Below, piece by piece: positions 40,801 through 52,800 of a stretch of DNA of 64,000 nt; position 1 is the first letter of the stretch, and the number at the start of each line of letters is the position of its first letter. Below the pieces are notes generated by a model. The model did not search any database, was not told the DNA's origin, and saw nothing but the letters and a program-made list of their open reading frames with translations. This DNA is from Cymodocea nodosa. Its lineage: Eukaryota; Streptophyta; Magnoliopsida; Alismatales; Cymodoceaceae. The translations under genes were made by a program, and so were the position numbers. The stretch spans positions 14,218,001-14,282,000 of the forward strand of contig CM072335.1 of the NCBI GenBank assembly GCA_036874045.1. Direction: 5' to 3'.

Positions 40801-43800
40801 AAAAAATTTCTCTCCTATCATGCATGATATGAATGGGGTACTTGGATCAACTTACTTCCTAGGGACATTTTTAGAAAATAAGGCACTCACATCTACAAAT
40901 AGATTAACTTTATGTACATTTCTTTTTTTTCTCTTTTTAGTGCAACAATCTTTTAAATACTTGGCATATAATGGAAATTGTTCTATTACTTCAAGCAAAG
41001 GAAGATTAATCTTTACATTCCTGAATATTTCTTTGATTTTCTCAAATTTGTCCTCCTTTCTCTCCTCACTAAACCAAGAAGGAAAAGGAGGACAAGTTTC
41101 CTTATTAAGTATATTATTTGTTTGTGGTGTTGGTGGTTCATTTCCTATTTCTTCTTTATCTTCTTCATTATTTTTAACTTCTGATCCTCTATTTTCTTTA
41201 TCTATATGTTCATTTTGATGATTACTGTTTTCTAAATTTTCAGTTGGTGTGTTAAGACAAGTAACTCTTCTAGTCTTAGTTGTTATCATAACATCTTCAA
41301 TTAAATTCTCATTCCCTAAGTCCTCTTCTATAAATTCTTCATCATAGTTAGACTCTAATTCACTTGGGTTGTGTTATCTATACATACTCATTTGATTTGG
41401 ATTTTCAACTTCCTGCAAGATAAAACCTAAGTCTTCATTGAACTTACATCTAACCATGTCAATTGAACTTTCTATATTTTCTTCTTTATTCTCATGTAAA
41501 ATATCTTTTGTCTCTATTTCCTCTAATTCTTTCTCTTTCCCTCTTTCAGTAACTGAGCTTGTATGACCCTCATTATCAATTTATGCATATTGATTAATTA
41601 AATTTTCAAGGGTTTCCAATGAATTTCTCTAATAAGTGTTATCCTTGTTATCTACACTCATCCTAGTTGATTCATTTAGCCTTACTTCACATCTATGAAT
41701 CATCTTCTCTAATGAAAACCAAGGATCCTCTACATGATCAAGGTCCTTAGGACTCACTAAAGACTCGTCACTTAACTTGCAACTAGAGGTGAAACTTGGG
41801 CCAAATGCACATCTAAAACCACTATGGCCATACAAGCCACAATAATCACAAATGACATCTTCTATGTCAAGTGGATTAACCCAATCATGGATATTCTCCA
41901 TGATTGGAGAACTAACCAGAAAGAATCAACTTCTACTAACAACTTTGAACAATGTTAACAATAAGCACTAGACAATTACAAATATAAACAAGCTCAAAGA
42001 TAAAAAATAGAATAACTAACAAAGCAAGCTAACAACTAAACCAAAAAGGAAAGCAAAACACCAAAAACCAAAAGAAAACAAGACAAAAACTAAAAACAAA
42101 TAAACACAAACATTATTAATCCCTGGCAATGGTACCAAAAATTTGTTGAGTTATTTCTAGGATTCACACCTTAGAATTCATTTTACCGCAAGTGCATGGA
42201 TCAAAAGTAGATAATGATTTAGCATTCACGGGTCATTTCCATAGGGATTAATTACTATATAAATGTTCATGAAATTCTAGTCTTGCTTTACTTAACTCAT
42301 GCATCCAAATCAATCTCTAATCATCCAAATTCATGTAAACATAAATAAAATACGTCTCAATCTCAACTTCAATGATTAAGAGTGGAAAACAATTGCTGAA
42401 ATAATGGTGTAAATGTTCATAAGTTCATCTCTCAAATGTAAATACATTCCACTCATTTAAAACCTGCACGAGATGCATATTTGTGAATTTAATTTGGCCA
42501 AATACAAATTAACTTATCAACTTAGACCACATTATAAGTTTTTGGCATCAAAATCAAACATCTAGTAGCTCGAGCAAACATAGAAAAATATGCAAACATG
42601 CAAAAAGATATAGTTGATGAGGGATTAAACTTAAAAACATGCATAACACATTTAGTGAAATATATTTAAAAAGCAATTACAAATACACTAATATTTTTTG
42701 AATTTCTATATTTTTTTGTGATCTTCATACTCCCAAGTCAATAATGGTTCCATAATTAACTAATTAATCAACAAACTATACTATTAATCCCAAGATAACT
42801 AAGTGGAGAACCTTTAATGCTCGATTGCTACAGTACACTCACTCCTTTGATCGTGCATCATTGGCATCCTTGTTGTGCTACCACATGGAGCATTGTCACC
42901 ACTCAATTTGCGGTTCGACCTTCTAGCACATAGCGATGTTTGTCCGATTGACCGAGCTAAACTAGGTCAACGTCCCTGCTGAGTGGATCAGCTCACATGC
43001 ATCCACCATGGTACCACCGAGAGTCTAGTTGATGTAATGGAAATGCTCCATGGAAACCAGAATCTTGACCGCAACCTTCGGTTTCCGTTGTGCAGGCTCG
43101 TGCATCTACAACATGGACGTGGGAGTTACAGCTACTCGAAGCAAGGAGAAGATGCCCTAGGGATTTGTGCACTCCACCTATATATGCAGCTTCCACTCTA
43201 CCTATTCCAACTCCTATGTCAACCTTGTGATCTTCAACCTATCCACATCCCATTCTAACATTCATAGTCTCATTAGCCTTACCGTTGAGTGGTTGGTTCA
43301 CCTATTCTACATCGTCAACCGTTAAACCTTGATTCACGATGACATCCTCTTCAAATACAAAGATGATGGTTAACTGTTGGACCACGTCAGGGTGGTAGTG
43401 AGGTTGTTGGGGGTTTGGAAGAGGGATGGAGGAGGAAGATCAACTAGGTGGTTCCTTAATCTAGTTTGGTGTTGTGACACATCAAGGCTAGGGAGGAGGT
43501 GAAGTTGTCGAGGAGGATCATGGATGGACTTTAGTGATCAATTATTTGGATGGCAGGGTGAGCTTTTTGAGAATTCCAATGGGAAACTGGAGTATGCAGG
43601 GAACAACCCACAAGCCTTTTGGCTTGAGAATGCCAAGTAGTGAAGGTCCATGTCGTCTATGGATTTCTCATCCTCCATGATTAAGAAAAGATATTTCTTC
43701 CTTTTCTTGTTCATATTAGATCAAACATGATAGTCTTGTTGAGATCGAAATAGGAGAAGGTTGTAGAGAAAATTTTTGAAAACAGAGCATTTTGTCAAGA

Positions 43801-46800
43801 ACTAGAGAAAGCTTTATTGATTGATTGACTAAAATTATTTAATGGGATTGACAGTTAAGTTGATTCAATCCTTTGAGCATTATTTGTTTTGGTCATTTAA
43901 ATAAAACTTATATGTATTGATCTTAGTATTTTAAATAAAAATTAATTTAAACTTATAAGGAAAACAGAATTATACATCAGAATGGAATCAGGTTGGATGA
44001 AGATGGATGGCCAAGGAAATTATAAGTTCTCCAATTGAATCTAAAAGTCAGTAGTGGCACTATTTTATTTTATATGGTTATATGATTTGAATATGTTTTT
44101 TTACTTCAGTCTCTTTTTCCCATAGGAAAAAGATTCCACCCTCGTTTATCAAGCACTTACAAACCTTTAAAATGTGATATGTCATGTAACTGTGACAAGG
44201 AAAAAAACCAATGTATGTATGACAGAAAGTAAGCAGAAATGAATTCTAGCAGTGGTGTTCTTGGTGGATTTTATACCATTTGGTGAAAAAAGTTCCCTTA
44301 AGCCACATCATATTGTGTTTGGCTGTGAAAACAAGGAAACAGGTTAGCTCTTCAACATGCTGATGGAATAATTGGATTGGGCCGTGGTCAGCTAAGTATA
44401 ATGGACCAACTAGTCTGGAAGGGTGTTATAAGTGATTCATTTTCATTATGCTTTGGTGGAATAGATATTGGTGGTGGTGTAATGATACTTGGCGATGTTC
44501 CTCTCTCCCTCTCCCCATCCATCTGTAATCTATATAAAGCAAGTTATCAAGTCTAACTGTAAGTGGCTTTGGCAAGCCTAGCACTAATGTTTTGTTTAGA
44601 CAATAAGGGGAGGTCAACTGAAAAATGTTTTAACATCCAATACTCCCATTAATTGTTTAAACAAGAGGAATGTAAAATTTTCTGTGGATTTCTCTCTGGG
44701 CAGACCCTCATGGACCATATGAAGGTAGATGGCTCCCTCCCTTATAGGAGGGCACGGTGTATGTGATTACTAATAAGAGATCTAATTGGGTATACTTTAA
44801 GGATTTAAAATTTTGCAGATAAATAGGAACGTTGAGGCATATCTGGGAGTTCATGTTGCTTCTAGGTGTTTTTGTTCAATGAGGGAAAGCACTGAGTAAA
44901 TGTAAACATTGTGCCTAGAGCATTACATATAAATATATCTTATATCCATATATATATGTGTGTGCTAAAGAAATTATCATTTCAGATTTTTAACATTTTA
45001 GATATTCTTTTAGAATGTAAATATTTTACAAAAGTGAGTGCAAACAATATCAAGAAAGCTGTATAATTATATATGTAATGAGAAATCGAAAGTCAACTGA
45101 TTTTGTTCATAACTATCAAAATCAGTTTGTTGAAACTCATCACTTATCATTCATGTAGATAATTGTATAATGTGCAACCAAAAAATATATCATATTTTGC
45201 CTAGTCTTGTTGGCTGTGCTTTATAAATAATGAGACTTTCATTATTTCCAATCTTCTATTAAGCCAATGATACAATGCCCCTGAAATTTGTGGTCGACTT
45301 TAGTTGTCCTGTTCTCCTCTTTAGTGATAGTTTCCTGTCAGAATCCATCTTCAACATTCTCCAACTACATTGAAGTGTAATCAATGATTAGGATACACAT
45401 TCAAATATGACAACTCTAGGAGAATTGGAATTCCTGTATTTTATTAACATGTGATTTTTACAATTTACAATGATATTGCATATAATTTGTACAACATACA
45501 TAGATGTGTTTGTGCCAAGCAAAACAAAGGAAAATGTTTATGGGATTTTATTTTTCTTTTGATTTCAACAAGATATTGTTCATGTATGTTGAATTGTGAT
45601 CCAAATTCACTTGTTTTTGGCATTATTGTGCTAATGTTTTGAGGAGAACTAGGGGAAATACAAATCAGAGAAGTAAACCAAAAAAACTAAAATCCCTCAT
45701 AGGAAGTAGCAAACAAAAAATAAGTAGATCTAGCAGAGGATAACCATAAAAAACACATTCTTGGACTAACCTCACAAGACTTCTTTGTGCTGGATGATGT
45801 AGCAAAAATTCTTTCTTCCAACAGCAGTGATTGACAAACTTGAGAACGACCTAAATGCTTTGCTTTAAAGGACACATTCACTGAATGGAGGAGTTGTGAT
45901 TGAGGCTTCTGTCAAAAGAAGGATGAGATTGCGAGGATGTGGTCATGGTCACAAAGTGAGGTTGCAAGATACGATCACTATTGTGGGGTGAGGTCGCAGG
46001 ATGTGGTCATAGGGTAAGGTCATAGGATATCATTGTTATTTCAAGGTGAGGTCATAGGATGTCATTGTTGTCACAGGGTGAGGTTGTGGGTGGTCATGAT
46101 CGAGGGTGTCGAATGATTTCTCATGATTCCTTAAGGGAAGGGTGAGAATCTCAAGAATCAAATCCCTTTTATACCTCAAAATCTTAAAATAGATTTTCTA
46201 AGAAATCCATTTTGCGCAAATGACCTATTCAATATTCCTAGGATTCCATTTCCTCTATTTCTTGGAATTCCAGGATGCACAAACCCCACCCCACTGTTGG
46301 AATTTCTGTAGGAGGTGGTCAGTTTTCAAGTGACTAGCTTCCTTCCCATTGACCTTCTCTTCCACTTTTTCTCATTGTTTGGTGTCTTAGCTCTAGTGAA
46401 ATTACACTAATCTGTTCTAGTTGTTGTTCATTCCATGTGACTACCTTGCCATTGTAATGGAATTGACATGTCATCGTTTCGAAATGAAGTGTCACATCTC
46501 CCTTGGGTCTCAACCAATGTACTCCTATTATCACATCATTACTGTCCAATTGTACTACATACAAGTTGATAGCAATTGAGATCCCTTCTACCTCCATCTT
46601 CACATTTCACATTAGGACAACACCCATCACATCCTATATAATCTCTTAATGTAAGGTGCACTTGCAACCTCTTTTTTGGATTGATTGTCAATTTTAACTT
46701 CTTGAGATTGCTCTTGTTGACAAAGTTGTGAATACTCCTTGGGTTAAGCTACACTCCAATGTCTTTTCTAGCACTCCTTCCCTACAAATGTAATGTTTCT

Positions 46801-49800
46801 GGATGACTTTTCCCTATTAAGGCTTGTAACGATATTTCCAAGGGTGTCTCCCCTTCTTAAGTTGGTTCTTCCCCTTCTCCCTCTTCATCATCTTTAGACT
46901 TCGTTCCTTGTAAGAGGTAGGACTTATTCTTGCACATGTGAACCTTATGGAACTTCTCATCACATCTGAAATAGAGCCCCAACTTTCTTTTTCTTTGTTC
47001 TTCCTTGTAAGTGAGCTTGATCATTGTCCTTTCCTTTTGTGGAATAGGCAACAGACTCAACTATTGACCTGTTGGAATACTATACAACTAGATTGGCTGC
47101 TTCTCTTGTTAAGACTTCCCTAGTCTTAACCATGGGTTGTTTACACTTCCGTGAGTAGCTCCCCATCCTGTTTGCCTCTTGTTGCTAAAAGTTGATCCCC
47201 GACTAGCCCCCTGGGATAAGCCCTGTCACCAAGTTCAACAAGATTCTTGCAGTTTGGCTTAAGACATTGTTGATGATAAATCACCTAGTTGAAACACTGG
47301 ATGTCAAACTTGATGTCCTCATGTAGCCCACTGAGAAAGTATTTGGTCAATGTCTCCATCGGTAACCCCTTGATTTTGGTTGAGATATCGATGGACTCTT
47401 GCAAATAGTCAAACACAATCCTTGTCTGATGTAGTTTAAAGAGTTCCCCTTTGAAGTTCCTCATTAGACTCTCACCAAAACATGCTATTAGTCCTTCAAT
47501 GAATTCACCCCATTCCATTCGTGGTTGATCCCCTACAAAGGACTGGAACCACCAAGTGGCACTCCTTTGTGGTTAATCGAGGTGACTAACACCCACTCCT
47601 TTGGTTTGATCTGGTGATAGTTTAGTAATTTCTCTACCCCTTTGTAAAGATTTTGACAATAGCTAGGGCTTGCTAGTGCTTTTAGAGATGGCCAGAAGTC
47701 ATTGGAAATCTCATTAGAAATAGGTGGTTGTTGGTGGAGCTGTAGAGGTTAGGGAGAGAGGAGGATAAGAAGAGAAAAAGGAAATTATGGGGTTTTGCTC
47801 TTTAAAACCTTGAAATAAAAATCTAGATATGAATCCATATCCAGATCCATTTAACTGGATGCCTTGAAAGTGCCCAGTTTAGCCCAGCAGTGCCTAGTGC
47901 CTTGTGTGGTAAAGTTCTAGGTGTTAGAAATGCCTGCACCTCATTGTCCATAATTCATCTAAGCACTTAGGTGGTTTCTAGTTCCCCTTTGATAAGCTAT
48001 GTTTTTCTATCTTCAAAATAACACATTGATCGACAAATTTAAGAAGTTGACAATAGTGGCAAAGGGTGTGATAGAGAGAAGAGAAATGAGTGAGTGACGT
48101 GTAGAAGAGATGGTATGAAATGTTAGTGATGGATGGATCAATATTTCCGTTGTATGCATTATGGATATTAGGCTACCCATCACCATTTAAAGCAGTAACT
48201 ACCCCTTGTTTGTCTTGAACCCAAGGTTCCTCTTTCGAGTGCTCATCAATTCTTTAAAAGGATCTATCTAGCGCATCATTAGCTAAAAAAATCATTTGAA
48301 CTGATCGATCTAGATGATTATTAAGAATACATTCTGGTTTCATATGAGACCCATGAAAATCTGATCTGGATCAATGAAAATTTGCCAATCTAGATTGATC
48401 ATAAAAGCCATGACTGCAACAATTGATTTTTTATGTTTCTCTATGTATCTATTGTTTTTCAACTATGGTTATGTTTTTATTGTGTTTGTCGTAAGTTTTT
48501 TTTTGTAAGATAGTGAAGGTCTTATGAGTCAAACTCACGTAAGAGGGGAGGAGAAGGTGGCCTTAAGACATCAAAGTACCCATTTGTGAGTTGTGTTTGT
48601 TGTAAGTTGGATGCGCTAACTTGAGAGAGTGCTAGAGTATTAAGATATTATATGTGTGTTGTATGTGAGCTTTGTCTCATATTATTTAAATGATACTTGT
48701 CCTCTCTATGCAGTTTTTATATATAGAAGTTTTATATTTGTCAATAAAATTAATTTGCTTTCCACTATCTTACTCTCACAAAATTAATTATAATTTGATT
48801 ACATCTAATACAATTTTAAAAAATATCTTTATTATGTATAACTCTAGACCAAGAATAAATACATAAATTCAAAACATAAATAAGTATATAAAAAGTAAAA
48901 TTAAAGTTATAAAGAATAAAATAGTGAAATTATGTCAATGGAAACAACTCGAAAGATGAAATCTAGAAAATTAAAAAAATGGTTATTGAAATGGCCAAAA
49001 ATAAAGAAATGACCATTTTTTCCTCAGAGAAATGGGGAAAATGGTCTTTTAAATGGAAAAATGATGACCTTTTTCCAAACATTTTTTTATCATATTACTA
49101 AACCTTTAAACTGATTGAGGTGAAAAGTGTTTAAATGGCATTTAAATGGCCATTTTTCTCATTTTTTACAACAATGTTTGACACTGATTTCCTTCCTACT
49201 CTTTCCATTGGCAATTGTTGCCAGGTTTTTGTAATCATAAGCATGTTGAAAGACTTCAATATGGTTTGTAATTTATTATACTGCTGCTTCAGTTGTCTGG
49301 TTCTTGACTTCTGAGAGTTAAGTCATGGTTCAAGAGAATAACCTTTGCTATGTTGTTGTTTTCTGTTTTAAATTTAAATTGTCCTGATTTACAAATTGAA
49401 GCAGGATCTTAGAAATTTTTGTTGTGCAGGTGAGGTTTGTAACTGAAAATCAAGGAACCTCACTCTTTCCAGAAGACTTTTTGTCACGCTTTCCTATGGT
49501 GTATGGTAGATCTTGGAAGCAGGAGCATGATATACTGTTGCTGAAAGCTATGTTACGGTACATTTTTATTCACTCTAGTTGACCTGATTATGCTCAATTA
49601 CTTAGGTCATTGGAGTTGACTTTCTGCAAATGTATGTCTGACAACTGCAATTGTTGTCTTGCTTCAAACGTGTTGATTTTTCTTAGTTTTTTATTTATAC
49701 TAGTAGGATTAGTGCTAAAGATTCAGATGGAATATGGAAGGGCACTTTTTAAAAATTTAGTTCATTGTAAATGAACTGATTTCCAATATTCGTTCATGCC

Positions 49801-52800
49801 CAGTCTTTTTACGTACTTGTCACTGGTATAGTATCTGACTTCCACTTGCAAACAGGGGACTTTGGAATCCCTGGGACATGAGACTAGACTTTTGGCATTT
49901 CAGTTAGGTGCGTAACTGCATTTTCCAAACAGTAAAATAAAACATCAGCAGAAGATGCTTGACATGTAAATGTGCTTTGGAGACCTGGATACCTTATTAT
50001 GTTGTATTTTCCAACAGTACCTGTGCAGATATAGGGTGCCAGGGTGCTTGGGTTATAGTCAGGGTTGCCTTGGATGCAGAGTCTCTTAGGTAACCTTCTA
50101 GGAGATGCCTAAGTTCTTAGGTGACTTTCTAGGAGATGCATAGCTGCTTATGACTTCATGTAGGTGATACTTGCCTTAAATTAAAAGGTTTTCACCCTAC
50201 ATATTATATTATTGTGGTCTGTAGCCCACTCCCCTCTAAGGAAGTCCAACTTGACGAAGAAGCTAGGATGAAGTGGATGGATGTGTTTGGTGAAACCCTA
50301 ACTAGGGCTGCACATAGGAGAGTGTAGCACAAATGAATGTGCTCAACTCTCTATTCTCACTTCTCTCTCATGTGAGCAGCAAAAGGAAGTTGAGAAATAG
50401 ACAAACAAACAATTTACTATGGAATTTAAGTAGAAGACTACAACATTTAAGAGGACTAAACACAGACCAAAAGGACATGTTAGACTTGGACTTGGAGAGA
50501 ATCCTGGTGTTCCTTTCTATTTGTAGGCATGGATCCCCACATTCTGAGCCTCATGCCTTAGGCTCTAAGATCACATTCCACATGTTTCCTCACTTCCACT
50601 CAACCACATCCTCCATGACACCCCTATCTTGCTAGACAAGTTTCTCCATGTCACATTAGATTGGGTTGAATTCACTTCTGATGTGTTGCTTATATCTTAA
50701 GCTTTTAGGTTGATATAAGCACTCCCAAATTCAAGCTCATTTGGGCCTCCAACATGCAAAAAACCTCAACTCAAAACTTGACTGCTAATCTTAAGGTGCC
50801 TCATACCCATTTTTAGTCCCATAATCCACCAAGCAAACATGGATTTAGTGCTCTCCAATAGCTCTAGACTTCTTGCTCTCTTTCGAAGGATTCAAATCAT
50901 ATACCTAGTCACCTCATTTGACCAAGTATTCCTTGAGAAATTTTCCTAAAATGATGAGGTCAAAAATTGTTTGCACTCTAGCATTGCTAGCTGGGTCATC
51001 ACATTGTTGGTGTGTTGACAAATTCCCACATTCCTTGGTGGCTTGTCTAAACAATCAACTTGTCTAGACAAGTGTTGATATGTCTTGGTTGATGTGTTGG
51101 CGTCTTGATGGTCTGTTGATGAGGGGTTAGCATATGTTGGTGATCTGCCTAACGATGGATGCTCTTGATGGCTGTTTGACAAATGGTTGGGGTGTGTTGG
51201 CAAGTTTGTTTGGGTTGGTGGACACTCTTGATGGCCAATGCCAATGGGTAGACTTGGTTGTTGACACATTATGGATGTCCACATGGGTCATGTAGGCTGG
51301 CCTTTGACTAGTGTTATTTGAATCTCCTACGCCTTGAATGACATACCTTGGTTCTCCTCATGGACTTACTACTACTAGCTCCTTTATGGTTGGCTTCCTC
51401 CTTCAGTGAATAGATCTTTTATGTATCCTCTAAAAGTCGTCAAGTATTTGGTATGTCATGACCTAGTCCTCTTTGAGTCTTTCATGTTTTCCTTATTTCT
51501 CCCATACTTGAGTTTTCCTCTTTAACTATGGATTACATCATCCCCCTTCTTAGGGAGAGGATGAAGACTCTAAAGTTCAAAACTTCCAATGGGAGAACTT
51601 GGATTCATCAAATTTCTTGGTATACCACTATTATGTACTGCCATGTGTACCTACACAAGGGGAAGGACATTCTACATAAATGTTCTACAATAATGTCCTC
51701 AATGTATTTCTCTAGTTGTAGCTATATTTTTTCCAATTGTATTTCCCCAACTATAACAACATATGGTAATGATCATTACTAAGTAGTAATAAAACCATAG
51801 CTCAAGATTGATTTTGGGCATGGAGGTTACTCCCACAACTACCAATCTTGTTCTTGGGAAGAGAAGGGATGAATCACTACCCTCAAGCCTAGATGGATTG
51901 TCATTGGGATTCTTCCATTAGTCAAAATAGGTTGTTGTCGAGCTTATTCCGAGCCACCTCCCTTGATCTAATGATTCCAATAGATTTGGGAACATGACAA
52001 TTTAGTATTAGAGTTGGATTTTCTAGAGGAGTGAGAAGCAATGGAACTTGATGAGCTCAGTGAACTCCTCTTGAGGATGCAACAATGTTGAAAGGGATTG
52101 TTGAGAATCTCAAAAATTTGATCAAGGAATCTTGTAATGCTTGGGAGGACTTGATATTGCTATTAGGTGCAATTTGAAAAGGTGCTCAACCAAGTTCTGC
52201 ATTTGTCAAATGTCGATGCCATAACCATTTTTGTAAGTGATCTATGAGAGGACATTTAGGTAGATGTTTCAAGCCATTAAGCCATCCACTCTCTTGTTGG
52301 TGATGCAAATGAAAAGAATGTAGGAAGAAAAGTGGAATTAACATTGCAAATTTTTTAGAGGTGATCATTTTGGAACTAGGATTATAGTGGAGGTTGGTTG
52401 GAGAAGAGGCAAGGAAGAATTGAAGGCCACCAAATGGACCTTCAACTTTGACTATTAAGCTATTAACAAATGGCAAAAATGATTATGGGAGTCATAAGTG
52501 GAAAACACAATTGTTCTTGGTACAAGGAGATTGGAGTGATGAGGAAAAGGAGGAAGAGTTGGAGTCTGTGCAATAAGAGATTCACCTTCTCTTATCCAAA
52601 TCAGGCATTACATGAGTTATGTATAAGACCGTAAATGGATCTTATATGGATTCTATATAGGATCCAAATACAATAACTAATACTCTCTCTTAAGTTAGAA
52701 GATATATATTTTTTATACTCAGTTTGTTACAAATATAATCAAATGATATTTGACTTAAACCCTTGGTGTGGATGTCAGTGAGTTCCTTAGATGATGGAAT

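Larger units (their letters stand above)
25269..43184 (-). mobile_element. Ty3/gypsy Athila/Tat-like element K with gag downstream of pol
   Basis: Antisense element bounded by a complete 3' LTR (25269-26661) and a truncated 5' LTR (42144-43184). On its own strand the order is LTR; TGGTACCATTGCCAGGG primer site; leader; zinc-knuckle/protease; RT (FMDDFSIFG); RNase H; integrase; 530-nt spacer; separate gag ORF; noncoding 3' region with ATTGAGGACAATG; purine tract; LTR. Gag is split by copia J (28889-35433). RT and integrase C-terminus ([23 protein letters not shown]) are Athila-like. Without J the element is about 11.4 kb. Pol has many stops. Canonical order would put gag first; see findings. 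Confidence 0.88.

Noticed and set aside
40643-41218. 191-codon plus-strand ORF
   Set aside because: Antisense shadow of the element K protease region, which has clear motifs on the minus strand.
45916-46110. CRISPR-like array
   Set aside because: Units are imperfect, contiguous and without unique spacers, in a plant intron.
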